DNA from: Enterococcus sp. BWR-S5 | GTDB taxonomy: Bacteria > Bacillota > Bacilli > Lactobacillales > Enterococcaceae | Direction: 5' to 3' | Assembly (NCBI RefSeq): GCF_016745255.1 | Contig: NZ_JADOEQ010000025.1 | Location: 1-45,989 of the forward strand | DNA: 45,989 bases | Shown here: positions 7,592 to 16,881 of the stretch, piece after piece | Layout of the letters: each line of letters opens with the position of its first letter | How positions within the stretch are numbered: position 1 is the stretch's first letter | Translations under genes and position numbers: made by a program | The notes under the pieces: model-generated | Databases searched by the model: none | Told to the model about the DNA's origin: nothing | What the model saw: the letters and a program-made list of their open reading frames with translations, nothing else

Positions 7592-9046
7592 ATGTGGCAA
7601 TTAAATAGAAGAAAAGGTGTGCCCGTTTATCAGGAAATTACAGAGCTGGTGCTCTCTGCTGTAAAAAAAGGAGAGCTCATGCCTGGTGATCGCTTGCCGG
7701 CAGAAAGAAAGCTAGCCAGTCAATTGGGTGTCAATCGTTCAACTGTCGTTCATGCGTTGGAAGAGCTGGAGGATATGGGCTGGATTGTTCGAAAGCAAGG
7801 CAGCGGCTCCTTTATTGCAGAGGGGAAATGGGGCGTGACCTCTGCTGCTCGAACCGATTGGAAGCGGTACTTAGAGCAGAATGCTTTCAGTAAAACAGAG
7901 CCGTTTATTGAGGATATGAAGCAGGTTCTTCGTCAAAATGATAAGCAAGTAATTGATGGATATACAGGAGAGCTACCATTGGAGCTGATTCCAAGCTTTG
8001 ATATTCCGCCTCTGACTTGGAAACAGTTTTTGGAGGAGGAACAGCAGGATGACTTTGGCTATTTTCCTTTGAGAGAATCAATTAGCAAGATGACTGAAGA
8101 GGAATATGGCCTATTATTAGAAAAAGAAACACTGTTGATTACTTCCGGCGCCCAGCAGGCATTGTTTATGATTTTGCAGGTATTACTGAGTGCAGGAGAT
8201 GCTGTAGCCATTGAGGACCCGTCATTTTTGTATGCCCTGCCAGTTTTTCAGGCTGCCGGTATTCGCCTCTACGGTGTCCCTATGGATAATGAAGGGATTG
8301 AGCTATCTGCATTAGAGCAGACGATTCGACAGCATAGAGTGAAGATGGTCATGGTGAATCCATCCTTTCAAAATCCGACTGGGAAGGTGATGGGGAGAGC
8401 GCGTCGCGAGCAGCTTGTTCAGTTATGTCAAAGCTATCAAATCCCGATTATTGAAGACGATGTTTTTGGTCAGCTGAGACAGATAGCCAGTGAAAAAATC
8501 CCGCCGTTGAAGAAGCTGGACCCGGATAACGTTCTTTATATAGGTTCGCTCTCTAAAATATTAGGTTCAACAACCAAGATTGGCTGGTTGAGTGCACCGC
8601 TCTCAGTGAATCGCCAAATTGCGGAGGCAAGAAAAATTATGGATTTTTCATTGAGTATTTTTCCGCAGGTGCTTGCAACCATCGCACTGAATGATACTTC
8701 TTTTTATCAAAAGCTGGCTGAGCTGAAAAAGGAAGTTAGTGCCAGAGGAGAGGCCGTTTGCTCTATTTTAGAGGAGCTGGGTGAATGGCATGTAGAACGT
8801 CCTCAAGGGGGCTTCTATGTGTGGGCGACGTTTTCCAAAGGAAGCTTGAAGCAGCAAGAATGGCAATACTTTATAAAAGAAGCCTTGCTGATAGCACCCA
8901 GCTTTTTGTTTAGCGAGAAAAAAGATAGTATACGAATTAACTTTTCAAGAATTTCGAAAGAACAACAGCCGATGTTTCAAGAAAAAATGAAGAAGATTAC
9001 CCAGCTGCTTTTGAAGAATCGAGAACATGACACCACAAACAGATAG
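7592..9046 (+). CDS. pdxR: MocR-family PLP-dependent regulator PdxR
   Basis: A 484-residue fusion of a GntR winged helix (residues 1-75, with MPGDRLPAERKLASQLGVNR and GSGSFIAEG) to a fold-type I aminotransferase domain. The latter shows NPSFQNPTG, IIEDDVFG and the PLP-lysine region YIGSLSKILG. MocR proteins of this type sense pyridoxal 5'-phosphate and control B6 salvage or synthesis genes. Divergent orientation from pdxK-pdxU supports the PdxR name. Start ATG 7592 follows CGGAGGAAG. No de novo pdxST pair is in the window, so this locus appears devoted to salvage. Confidence 0.9.
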   Translation: MWQLNRRKGVPVYQEITELVLSAVKKGELMPGDRLPAERKLASQLGVNRSTVVHALEELEDMGWIVRKQGSGSFIAEGKWGVTSAARTDWKRYLEQNAFSKTEPFIEDMKQVLRQNDKQVIDGYTGELPLELIPSFDIPPLTWKQFLEEEQQDDFGYFPLRESISKMTEEEYGLLLEKETLLITSGAQQALFMILQVLLSAGDAVAIEDPSFLYALPVFQAAGIRLYGVPMDNEGIELSALEQTIRQHRVKMVMVNPSFQNPTGKVMGRARREQLVQLCQSYQIPIIEDDVFGQLRQIASEKIPPLKKLDPDNVLYIGSLSKILGSTTKIGWLSAPLSVNRQIAEARKIMDFSLSIFPQVLATIALNDTSFYQKLAELKKEVSARGEAVCSILEELGEWHVERPQGGFYVWATFSKGSLKQQEWQYFIKEALLIAPSFLFSEKKDSIRINFSRISKEQQPMFQEKMKKITQLLLKNREHDTTNR

Positions 9047-9177
9047 CATCGCACTGTATCATAAAGATTGTGGGGATAACTGTTTACATGGCTAGGAGCG
9101 TGCTGCTGTAAGAGAAAATTTTGTAATCATTTTACACTTCTCTTCATTTAGAGATAATTGGTTCCCGAAGAATATGA

Positions 9178-9183
9178 TAAAAT
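9178..9183 (+). promoter_or_regulatory. extended -10 promoter of the nitroreductase gene
   Basis: TGaTAAAAT (TG at 9175-9176, hexamer 9178-9183) with a weak -35 TAATTG 17 bases upstream. It lies 24 bases before the start codon, leaving a very short leader. The preceding 9047-9160 holds no gene or clear terminator for pdxR. Confidence 0.5.
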
Positions 9184-9207
9184 AGTGGAGGAATGGAGGG
9201 ATTTTGT

Positions 9208-9936
9208 ATGAATGAGACAATGAACTTACTGCTAAACCGCAGAACATACAGAGATTTTGATGAGAACTATACCTTGCAGGAGGAAGAGCTGCAGCAAATT
9301 TTGACTGCTGCAAGACAAGCACCTAGCTGGATGAACGGTCAATTTTATAGCATTTTTGTGATTCAAGATAAAGAGACTAGGAAGCAGTTAGTTGACTGGA
9401 ATCCGGGAAATCCGCACATGTTAAAAAGCTCAGTCTTTCTAATTTTTGTTGGTGACCTTCATCGGACACAGCTTGTCAGCGAAGCTTACGGGACGGAAAA
9501 TGTCACTGGTGAAAGTATTGAGCCGATTTTAGTTGCTACAACGGATGCTTCATTAGCTCTTGAGAATGCAGTAATTGCAGCAGATAGTTTAGGCTTGGGG
9601 TCGGTCGTTGTTGGCAGCATTCGTAAACATGGAAAAGAAATCAGTGAGCTTTTAGCACTGCCGGAAGGAATGTTCCCTTTGTTTGGGTTGAGCATCGGTA
9701 AACCGGTTGTTGAGATGAAGGTTAAGCCTCGATTACCCGAGCAGGCAGTGGTTTATTATGACAAATTTACGCCGTATGATTTTTCATTAATAGAAGAATA
9801 CGATGATACAATGGAAAAATTCGCGGAAGCGAGAGAAACGAAGAAATGGAGTATTAAATTTAGAGACTACTTCTCAGCACAGCCGACAATGATTATTGAT
9901 CAATTGCTGGAGATGAAAAAACTGTTCCACCGCTAA
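9208..9936 (+). CDS. NADPH-dependent FMN nitroreductase family oxidoreductase
   Basis: A 242-residue flavoprotein of the FRP/NfrA2 group. The N-terminal RRTYRDF (residues 10-16) binds the FMN phosphate, AARQAPSWMNGQ supplies further flavin contacts, and GLGSVVVGSIR (about residues 130-140) plus IGKP are typical. These enzymes reduce quinones, nitroaromatics or FMN itself with NAD(P)H. Start ATG 9208 is preferred because GGAGGG lies 7 bases upstream; the ATG at 9193 is directly against a GGAGGA and too close. It has its own promoter and is probably monocistronic. The physiological substrate is unknown. Confidence 0.85.
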   Translation: MNETMNLLLNRRTYRDFDENYTLQEEELQQILTAARQAPSWMNGQFYSIFVIQDKETRKQLVDWNPGNPHMLKSSVFLIFVGDLHRTQLVSEAYGTENVTGESIEPILVATTDASLALENAVIAADSLGLGSVVVGSIRKHGKEISELLALPEGMFPLFGLSIGKPVVEMKVKPRLPEQAVVYYDKFTPYDFSLIEEYDDTMEKFAEARETKKWSIKFRDYFSAQPTMIIDQLLEMKKLFHR

Positions 9937-9986
9937 GTATTCTGAGGAGTATTTTTTACGGATTACTTTCTTAAGCAATCAAGGAA

Positions 9987-9995
9987 TGCTATACT
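9987..9995 (+). promoter_or_regulatory. promoter of phosphoglucomutase gene
   Basis: TGcTATACT (9987-9995) is an extended -10 element with TTCTTA 16 bases upstream as a weak -35. The start codon is 42 bases downstream, behind AAAGAGGTG. Confidence 0.55.
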
Positions 9996-10037
9996 GTTAA
10001 AAGAGAAAAAAACAAAGATAAAAGAGGTGTTTCATTC

Positions 10038-11762
10038 ATGTCTTGGGAGCAAGTCTATGAACAGTGGATAAACGAAGAAAATTTACCGGAAGAAATGAAA
10101 AACGAGCTGAAGGAATTACATCAGGATCCTGAAAAGTGTGAAGATGCTTTTTATGCACCATTGGAATTTGGTACAGCTGGAATGCGTGGAATCATCGGAG
10201 CTGGGATTAACCGAATGAATATTTTTACTATCCGTCAGGCAACTGAAGGACTGGCTCGATTTATCGATTCACAGGATGAAGAAACAAAAAGAAGAGGTGT
10301 TGCGATTGCCTATGACTCTCGCCATATGTCACCGGAGTTTGCTATGGAGTCAGCAAAAACATTAGCACATCATGGTATCCCTTCATTTGTTTTTGAAAGC
10401 TTGCGTCCAACTCCGGAGTTATCTTTTGCAGTTAGATATCTGAATGCTTTTGCCGGTATTATGATTACTGCATCCCATAACCCAGCTGCATACAACGGCT
10501 ATAAGGTATATGGTGCAGATGGCGGACAAATGCCGCCGGCAGATGCGGATGCATTGACTTCTTACGTACGTTCTGTTGAAAATCCATTAAAGGTAGAAGT
10601 TCTTGCAGATGAGCAGGTAGAAAACAGCGGGCTTATTTCGATTGTTGGCGAAGAAATAGATAACGCGTACCTGAAAGAGCTTCGTTCTGTGACCATCAAT
10701 CAAGAGCTGATTGACGAAATGGGTGGAGACTTAAAATTGATTTATACACCGTTGCATGGTACAGGGAAGATGCTGGGAGAAAAAGCATTAAAGCAAGCAG
10801 GCTTTAAGCAGTTTGTTTTAGTTCCTGAACAAGCAATAGCTGATCCGGACTTTACAACTGTTAAGTCACCGAATCCGGAAGAACACTCTGCGTTTGAATA
10901 TGCGATTCGTCTTGGTGAAAAGGAAAATGCGGATCTTTTAATCGCGACAGACCCGGATGCCGATCGTTTAGGTGCGGCAGTACGTCTGCCTGATGGTTCT
11001 TATCAGGTTCTTACTGGAAATCAGTTAGGTGCAATTATGATTCAATATATTTTAGAAGCCCATCAACAAGCAGGTACATTGCCTGAAAATGCGGTTGTCC
11101 TAAAATCAATTGTGTCCAGTGAATTGGCAACAGCTGTAGCTGAAAAGTACAATACAAAGATGGTTGATGTACTGACTGGCTTCAAGTTTATTGCGGAAAA
11201 AATTGAGCAGTATGAAGAAGACCATTCGCAAACCTTTATGTTTGGTTTTGAAGAAAGCTATGGCTACTTGGTGAAATCCTTTGTTCGTGATAAAGATGCG
11301 ATTCAAGTGTTAGTATTATTGGCTGAAGTAGCAGCTTACTATAAAAAACAAGGCAAGACTTTGTATGATGGGCTGCAAGATATATTTGCAGAATATGGCT
11401 ATTACAAAGAGAAAACAATCTCTGTTACCTTAAGCGGGATTGAAGGAAGTCAAAAAATCAAAGAATTGATGGCGAAATTCCGCAAAGAATCACCGAAGGA
11501 ATTTGCCGGAACAGCAGTTGTAAAAACAGAAGACTTCAAAGAGCTGGTTAGCCGTTCAGCAGATGGACAAACAGAAAAACTGACAACACCGCCTTCTGAT
11601 GTGTTGAAATATTATCTGGAGGATGGCAGCTGGATTGCTATCAGACCTTCAGGAACAGAACCGAAGATTAAATTCTATGTAGCAACAAAAGCAGCATCTG
11701 ACGAAGAAGCAAGTAACAAGCTTGTTTCATTCGAAGAAGCAATCAATAAAATCACAGAGTAA
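10038..11762 (+). CDS. pgcA: alpha-phosphoglucomutase
   Basis: A 574-residue phosphohexomutase that interconverts glucose 6-phosphate and glucose 1-phosphate, feeding UDP-glucose for cell-wall glycans and glycolipid. Key motifs appear in order: TASHNPAAYNGYK with the phosphorylated Ser146; the metal loop TDPDADRLG near residue 303; the sugar-binding GFEESYGY near residue 404; the phosphate-binding SGTEPKIKFY near residue 540. Length matches the long Firmicute PgcA type (about 580). A shared phosphopentomutase activity cannot be excluded. A hairpin follows before proC. Confidence 0.93.
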   Translation: MSWEQVYEQWINEENLPEEMKNELKELHQDPEKCEDAFYAPLEFGTAGMRGIIGAGINRMNIFTIRQATEGLARFIDSQDEETKRRGVAIAYDSRHMSPEFAMESAKTLAHHGIPSFVFESLRPTPELSFAVRYLNAFAGIMITASHNPAAYNGYKVYGADGGQMPPADADALTSYVRSVENPLKVEVLADEQVENSGLISIVGEEIDNAYLKELRSVTINQELIDEMGGDLKLIYTPLHGTGKMLGEKALKQAGFKQFVLVPEQAIADPDFTTVKSPNPEEHSAFEYAIRLGEKENADLLIATDPDADRLGAAVRLPDGSYQVLTGNQLGAIMIQYILEAHQQAGTLPENAVVLKSIVSSELATAVAEKYNTKMVDVLTGFKFIAEKIEQYEEDHSQTFMFGFEESYGYLVKSFVRDKDAIQVLVLLAEVAAYYKKQGKTLYDGLQDIFAEYGYYKEKTISVTLSGIEGSQKIKELMAKFRKESPKEFAGTAVVKTEDFKELVSRSADGQTEKLTTPPSDVLKYYLEDGSWIAIRPSGTEPKIKFYVATKAASDEEASNKLVSFEEAINKITE

Positions 11763-11783
11763 TGATAGCTGGTGATTGATGGG

Positions 11784-11820
11784 AAAGAGCGCAGGATGAT
11801 TTGATCCCACGCTCTTTCTC
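11784..11820 (+). terminator. hairpin terminator after pgcA
   Basis: GAAAGAGCG (11784-11792) pairs with CGCTCTTTC (11811-11819). The T-rich tail is interrupted by C, so termination may be partial. Confidence 0.6.
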
Positions 11821-11865
11821 TTCCATTCATCTATAATGGCAGACAACAAGGAAGGAGCAATGAAG

Positions 11866-12639
11866 ATGGATATTGGATTTATAGGCGCAGGTCATATGGG
11901 TGGAGCGATGATTGAGGGGCTGTTAAAAGCTGAAGCAGTCACAGGTGAGAAACTATTTGTTAAAGGCGGCTCCAGCGGTACCGCAGAAAAGCTTCAGGAA
12001 AAGCTGAAATTTCAATTAGTTGATGACTATCAAGAGTTTGGAAAATGTAAAGTCGTTTTTATTGCGACTGGCGCGAAAATTGTACTAAGTATCTTAAAAG
12101 AACTGGCTCCTTTTCTTGCCGATGATAGTATCTTGATTTCAGTTGCAGCAGGACATACAACAAAAGAAGCGCAGGATGCACTAGGCAAGGGCTATGTTGT
12201 CCATGCAATTCCTAATACACCAGTTAGTGTAAATGAAGGCATGATTGGTGTTCATTATGCAGAAAATATTCCTGAGGAAGAAAAAGAGATTGCACGTAAG
12301 CTGTTGGAAAGCCTTGGAAAAGTTAGTGAAGTACCGGAAAGGCTGTTAGGAACAGTGGGAACAGTTGCCGGCTGCAGCCCTGCCTTTGTTGATATGTTGA
12401 TAGAGGCGCTGGGAGATGCAGGGGTAATGGAAGGCTTACCAAGAGCCCTGGCATACGAAATTGTAGAACAAATGGTTCTAGGCTCCGCAAAATTGGCGAT
12501 TGAATCAGGAAAGCATCCGGGGGAGCTGAAAGATGGCGTGACTTCTCCCGGCGGCAGTACAATTAAGGGAGTAGCTGCACTGGAAAAACATGGCTTTCGT
12601 TATGCTTTGATTGATGCGGTGAAACAAGCAAACAGCTAA
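11866..12639 (+). CDS. proC: pyrroline-5-carboxylate reductase
   Basis: A 257-residue NAD(P)H enzyme for the last step of proline synthesis. The Rossmann motif GFIGAGHMGGAM is at residues 4-15. IPNTPVSVNEGM and the C-terminal dimer motif SPGGSTIKGVAALE are hallmark ProC segments. Two ATGs are in reach of AAGGAAGGAG; the second (11866) has the normal 8-base spacing, while the first (11860) is only 2 bases away. No proA or proB is adjacent, so glutamate semialdehyde would come from genes elsewhere or from ornithine. Confidence 0.93.
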   Translation: MDIGFIGAGHMGGAMIEGLLKAEAVTGEKLFVKGGSSGTAEKLQEKLKFQLVDDYQEFGKCKVVFIATGAKIVLSILKELAPFLADDSILISVAAGHTTKEAQDALGKGYVVHAIPNTPVSVNEGMIGVHYAENIPEEEKEIARKLLESLGKVSEVPERLLGTVGTVAGCSPAFVDMLIEALGDAGVMEGLPRALAYEIVEQMVLGSAKLAIESGKHPGELKDGVTSPGGSTIKGVAALEKHGFRYALIDAVKQANS

Positions 12640-12793
12640 TTTGTCTTATAGTGAGTAATCGTTTGCTTTTTACTTGAAGCAATTACGCTAAAAATAAGCT
12701 GCAATTTCAAGCTGCATCGTTCAGTCCGGTTCATTCATTACCCTCATGTATATGGAAAGGCTGGTCACAATCTCATAGAAAGAGTTGAATTTT

Positions 12794-13081
12794 ATGGAAT
12801 TAACAGAAGACATTCAAAAGGTCAGTCAGCTGTATAAGGTTTTAAGCGATCCGACACGATTACGTATCCTTTTAATCTTGAAGAAGGGCGAGCTGAATGT
12901 GACAGCACTTGCTGAACAATTATCGATGGAGCAGTCTGCCGTATCGCATCAACTGAAGCTGCTTCGACAGAATCGAGTCGTTAAATCAAAGCGAGAAGGA
13001 AAGACGATTTACTATTCTTTGGATGACGATCATGTAATCGATATATTGACTCAGACATTTAATCATATTAACCATCATTAA
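12794..13081 (+). CDS. czrA: ArsR/SmtB family zinc-type metal sensor (CzrA-like)
   Basis: A 95-residue winged-helix repressor. DPTRLRILLIL, the recognition helix MEQSAVSHQLKLLRQ and wing REGKTIYYSL follow the ArsR pattern. The last helix has the exact alpha-5 metal motif Asp-x-His-x10-His-x2-His, which defines the Zn/Co-sensing CzrA subgroup. The arsenic-type Cys-x-Cys site is absent. Start ATG 12794 follows AAAGAG. No efflux pump or cation diffusion facilitator lies next to it, which is unusual because such repressors usually sit beside their target. A terminator follows at 13095-13142. Confidence 0.9.
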   Translation: MELTEDIQKVSQLYKVLSDPTRLRILLILKKGELNVTALAEQLSMEQSAVSHQLKLLRQNRVVKSKREGKTIYYSLDDDHVIDILTQTFNHINHH

Positions 13082-13094
13082 AAGACGCAACCAT

Positions 13095-13142
13095 TCGCTT
13101 GTTCCAGCTGAATTATTGTTCAGTTGAGACAAGCGATTTTTT
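13095..13142 (+). terminator. intrinsic terminator after czrA
   Basis: TCGCTTGT (13095-13102) pairs with ACAAGCGA (13129-13136), with an inner AGCTGAA/TTCAGTT stem, followed by six T. Confidence 0.85.
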
Positions 13143-13403
13143 ATTCATAAAAAATAACTGTTATTTTGATTCGTAAGACAGACACATTTGGAGCTGCTAT
13201 TCTACATAAAACTGAATGAAAAAGAATTTCAACGGATAAATCCAAGAAAATAAAAGAAAGGGGTAGTTTTTTATTTACGGGTTCGGTATACTAGATACAT
13301 GTTTTATGAGAACAAAATGATAAAATTCTCATTTTTCGTTTTTGAATAGGGTAAATACTGGTATTATCAGTTGTATATAAATCAAACGGTTGGAGGAAGC
13401 AGA
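13143..13403 (+). promoter_or_regulatory. threonine operon upstream region
   Basis: No gene is visible. TTTTTG (13339-13344), 17 bases, then TATTAT (13362-13367) preceded by TGg is a likely extended -10 promoter, 36 bases before hom. I see no T-box signature (no GGTGGNACC) and no leader peptide rich in Thr or Ile codons. Control of the operon is therefore not evident from the sequence. Confidence 0.5.
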
Positions 13404-14693
13404 ATGAAGGAAAAGTTAAAAATCGGCTTATTAGGTCTGGGAACAGTTGGTTCTGGTGTTCCGACCATTTTAGAGGAGCATCGTGAAAAGATTTCTCAGG
13501 TTACAGGGATGGACATCACTGTGAGTAAAGCACTTGTTCGTGATGAAAAGGAAAAGCAATACCAATCAGAAAGATTCGATATTGAATTGACAACGAACAT
13601 TGATGACATCATCAACGATGAAGAAATTGATATTATTGTTGAATTGATTGGAAAAATTGAGCCTGCAAAAACCTACATCATGAAGGCCTTGGAAAGTGGC
13701 AAACACATTGTAACAGCTAATAAAGACTTGCTTGCTCAACATGGTAGTGAGTTGGTTGCTTTGGCACAAAAAAACCATTGTGACTTATACTACGAAGCAA
13801 GTGTTGCCGGAGGAATTCCGATTTTACGAACAATCGCCAACAGTCTGGCAGCTGATGATATTCAGAAGGTCTTGGGAATCGTCAATGGAACGACAAACTA
13901 TATGTTGACAAAAATGGTTGCAGAAAAGCAAACCTATGAAGAAGCTTTGGCAAAGGCGCAAGAGCTTGGCTTTGCAGAATCTGATCCGACTAATGATGTC
14001 GATGGGATTGATGCAGCCTATAAGATGGTTATTCTCAGTCAATTTGCTTTTGGAATGAACATCAGTTTGAAGCAAGTCGACATTCGCGGAATTCGCGGCA
14101 TCTCCTCTGATGATGTGGCGATTGCCTCTCATCTGGGCTATGAAATAAAGCTGATTGGTTCTTCTGAAAAAAATAATGGCGGAATTGCTGTGGAGGTAGC
14201 ACCAATGCTTGTAGCAGCGGCTCATCCTCTGGCATCAATCCGAGACGAGTTTAATGCAGTGTTTATTTATAGTGCTGGTGTGGGTGAATCCATGTATTAT
14301 GGACCGGGTGCCGGTGCCAAGCCGACAGCAACAAGTGTTGTCAGTGATATTATTACGATTGCTAAAAATGTTCGATTAGGTACAACTGGGCACATGTTCA
14401 ACGAGTACCAGCATGATACGAAGCTGACCGCAGATGAAGAGATTTTTGGGAAATATTACTTCTCTATTGAGATGCCGGACAAACCGGGACAAATATTAAA
14501 ATTGACGAAGCTTATGGCTGAAGCGAATGTTAGCTTTGATCAGCTGCTGCAGCAGAAATCAGATGGTACACGTGCAAAATTTGCGACAATCACACATACA
14601 ATTAGTAAAGCTCAAATGCGAGAAGTAACCAAACAAATTGAGAAAATTACTGATTTCGAGCTATTAAACACATTAAAGGTTTTGGAGGGATAA
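13404..14693 (+). CDS. hom: homoserine dehydrogenase
   Basis: A 429-residue enzyme that reduces aspartate semialdehyde to homoserine. The N-terminal Rossmann segment GLLGLGTVGSGV is at residues 7-18, VTANKDLLA follows near residue 104, and GIVNGTTNYMLTKM lies near residue 160. Residues 205-220 hold the catalytic region with SDPTNDVDGIDAAYK. A C-terminal ACT domain (about residues 350-429, FSIEMPDKPGQILKLTKLM) suggests allosteric feedback by threonine. The start at ATG 13404 follows GGAGGAAG. It is not fused to aspartokinase. First gene of hom-thrC-thrB. Confidence 0.95.
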   Translation: MKEKLKIGLLGLGTVGSGVPTILEEHREKISQVTGMDITVSKALVRDEKEKQYQSERFDIELTTNIDDIINDEEIDIIVELIGKIEPAKTYIMKALESGKHIVTANKDLLAQHGSELVALAQKNHCDLYYEASVAGGIPILRTIANSLAADDIQKVLGIVNGTTNYMLTKMVAEKQTYEEALAKAQELGFAESDPTNDVDGIDAAYKMVILSQFAFGMNISLKQVDIRGIRGISSDDVAIASHLGYEIKLIGSSEKNNGGIAVEVAPMLVAAAHPLASIRDEFNAVFIYSAGVGESMYYGPGAGAKPTATSVVSDIITIAKNVRLGTTGHMFNEYQHDTKLTADEEIFGKYYFSIEMPDKPGQILKLTKLMAEANVSFDQLLQQKSDGTRAKFATITHTISKAQMREVTKQIEKITDFELLNTLKVLEG

Positions 14694-14696
14694 AAC

Positions 14697-15755
14697 ATGT
14701 ACGAAGGATTACTAAAACAATACAAACAATACTTGCCGATAACAGATAAAACACCCATGATTTCTCTTGCTGAAGGGAATACACCGTTGATTCCGTTAAA
14801 CAGTTTATCGAAGGAACTAGGGATTACTTTATACGGAAAATACGAAGGCTTGAATCCAACAGGCTCGTTTAAAGACCGTGGAATGGTTATGGCTGTTGCC
14901 AAAGCAGTTGAAGAAGGTGCAAAAGCGATTATCTGTGCTTCAACAGGAAATACCAGTGCAGCAGCTGCCGCTTATGCAACACGTGCGGGAATCAAGGCGT
15001 ATGTAATTATCCCTGATGGAAAAATTGCAATGGGTAAGCTTGCTCAGGCAATCATTTACGGGGCAGACATCATCTCTATTCCGGGGAACTTTGATGAAGC
15101 CTTGAAGGCAGTAAGAGATATCGCCAAGACAGAAGCTGTCGCTTTGGTGAATTCTGTGAATCCTTATCGTCTTGAAGGACAAAAAACAGCTGCCTTTGAG
15201 GTTTGCGAACAGTTAGGACAAGCACCGGATGTGCTGGCGATTCCTGTAGGAAATGCCGGAAACATCTCTGCTTATTGGAAGGGATTCAAGGAATGGCATG
15301 ACCGTCAAGGCACTTTCTTGCCTAGAATGCATGGTTTCGAAGCAGAAGGAGCCGCGGCTATCGTTAAGGGCGAAGTGATTGAACAGCCTGAAACAATAGC
15401 AACAGCCATTCGTATCGGTAACCCGGCAAGTTGGAAGCTGGCAGAAGCCGCACGTGATGAATCAAAAGGGTACATCGATAGCGTAACCGATGAAGAGATT
15501 TTAAATGCGTATCGTAAAGTAGCTGCACAGGATGGCGTCTTTATTGAGCCTGGGTCTGCTGCATCTCTTGCAGGTGTTATTCAGCATGTGAAATCAGGAA
15601 AAATCAAACAAGGTGAAACAGTTGTCGCTGTATTCACCGGGAATGGCTTGAAGGACCCGGATACAGCGATGAGTGCTGTAGATGTATCGATTTCTAAAAT
15701 GAGTGACCTTGAGGAAATGCGTCTTCATTTACGTAATGGAGTGGCGAAACTATGA
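14697..15755 (+). CDS. thrC: threonine synthase
   Basis: A 352-residue PLP enzyme that converts O-phosphohomoserine to threonine. The PLP lysine is in [10 protein letters not shown] (about residues 53-62), followed by [16 protein letters not shown], and the phosphate-binding glycine-rich [14 protein letters not shown]. The length fits the short bacterial ThrC class. Only three bases separate it from hom; its ribosome binding site TTGGAGGG lies within the end of hom. It overlaps thrB by four bases. Confidence 0.96.
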   Translation: MYEGLLKQYKQYLPITDKTPMISLAEGNTPLIPLNSLSKELGITLYGKYEGLNPTGSFKDRGMVMAVAKAVEEGAKAIICASTGNTSAAAAAYATRAGIKAYVIIPDGKIAMGKLAQAIIYGADIISIPGNFDEALKAVRDIAKTEAVALVNSVNPYRLEGQKTAAFEVCEQLGQAPDVLAIPVGNAGNISAYWKGFKEWHDRQGTFLPRMHGFEAEGAAAIVKGEVIEQPETIATAIRIGNPASWKLAEAARDESKGYIDSVTDEEILNAYRKVAAQDGVFIEPGSAASLAGVIQHVKSGKIKQGETVVAVFTGNGLKDPDTAMSAVDVSISKMSDLEEMRLHLRNGVAKL

Positions 15756-16615
15756 AGATAAGAGTTCCGGCAACCAGTGCCAATCTGGGGCCAGGCTTTG
15801 ATTCCTGCGGTATTGCACTATCACAGTATTTAAGTATTGAAATCATCAAAAATGCAGATGAATGGGAAATTCAGCATTCTCTAGGTGAAGATATTCCAAA
15901 GGATAAAACGAACTTATTAATACAAACGGCATTGACAGTGAATCCTAAGCTGTCACCTAAGCTATTGAAAATGACGTCTGATATTCCGCTTGCGAGAGGT
16001 TTAGGGAGTAGTTCAAGTGTCATTGTAGCTGGGATTGAATTGGCGAATCGGTTGGGAAATATGCATCTTTCACAGAAGGATAAGGTGCAGATTGCTACAG
16101 AGATGGAGGGGCATCCCGATAATGTTGCTCCTGCAATCTGCGGAGATTTTGTCGTAGCCAGCTATGTAGATGGCGAGGTTCGTTTTGTGAAGCATCATTT
16201 TCCAATGTGTGATGTGATTGCCTATGTTCCGGATCATGAGCTGTTGACACATGAAAGTCGCAGTGTTCTCCCAGAGTCTATGTCTTATCCTGAAGCAGTA
16301 CAGGCGAGCTCTATTGCCAATGTGATGATTGCAGCAATCCTTAATGGGAATCTGCCTCTGGCGGGAGTTATGATGGAAAAGGATCGTTGGCATGAATCAC
16401 ACCGCGATCATTTGGTTCCTCATCTTAAAACAATTCGTGATCTTGCACATGTTTTAGGTGTTTACGGTGCATTTTTGAGTGGGGCGGGGCCAACAATATT
16501 GGTTTTGTCGCCCGAAGAGAAGACGGAGCAGATGATACAGGAGCTTGAAAAGCTCCCTGGAAAAGCATCTATCCATTTACTATCTATCGATCAGGAAGGC
16601 GTACAGGTTTTCTAA
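15752..16615 (+). CDS. thrB: homoserine kinase
   Basis: A 287-residue GHMP kinase that makes O-phosphohomoserine from homoserine and ATP. Motif 1, [18 protein letters not shown], is at residues 5-22. Motif 2, the ATP phosphate loop [15 protein letters not shown], is near residues 83-97. Motif 3, [14 protein letters not shown], is near residue 237. Its start overlaps the thrC stop (ATGA), so the three genes form a tightly coupled operon, here ordered hom-thrC-thrB. A strong bidirectional terminator lies 160 bases downstream. Confidence 0.96.
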   Translation: MKIRVPATSANLGPGFDSCGIALSQYLSIEIIKNADEWEIQHSLGEDIPKDKTNLLIQTALTVNPKLSPKLLKMTSDIPLARGLGSSSSVIVAGIELANRLGNMHLSQKDKVQIATEMEGHPDNVAPAICGDFVVASYVDGEVRFVKHHFPMCDVIAYVPDHELLTHESRSVLPESMSYPEAVQASSIANVMIAAILNGNLPLAGVMMEKDRWHESHRDHLVPHLKTIRDLAHVLGVYGAFLSGAGPTILVLSPEEKTEQMIQELEKLPGKASIHLLSIDQEGVQVF

Positions 16616-16771
16616 AATTAGAAAGGCTGCGCAAACAATAAGTTCGAGACAGACTCGGCCTATTGCTGAAGAGAGCTGGCTGCTAAAGCTGGAAGCATCC
16701 CAATGCGCTCCTCCCGATATTTGATAGCACCAGAATTATAGCTTTAAAAACGTTATAACAGCTTTACCAAT

Positions 16772-16844
16772 AAAAAAGCTGCGGCTGTCTTCCTAAATCA
16801 AGCGATAATTTCTTGATTTAGGAAGATGCTCCGCAGTTTTTTAT
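16772..16844. terminator. long bidirectional terminator between thrB and ppdR
   Basis: AAAAAGCTGCGG and TCTTCCTAAATCAAG pair with CTTGATTTAGGAAGA and CCGCAGTTTTTT, a very long stem with one bulged region and T-runs on both strands. The 155 bases between thrB and this structure hold no gene that I can support. Confidence 0.9.
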
Positions 16845-16881
16845 TATAGATTGAGAGCTGAACAAGCTCGTTTTATTTTTC

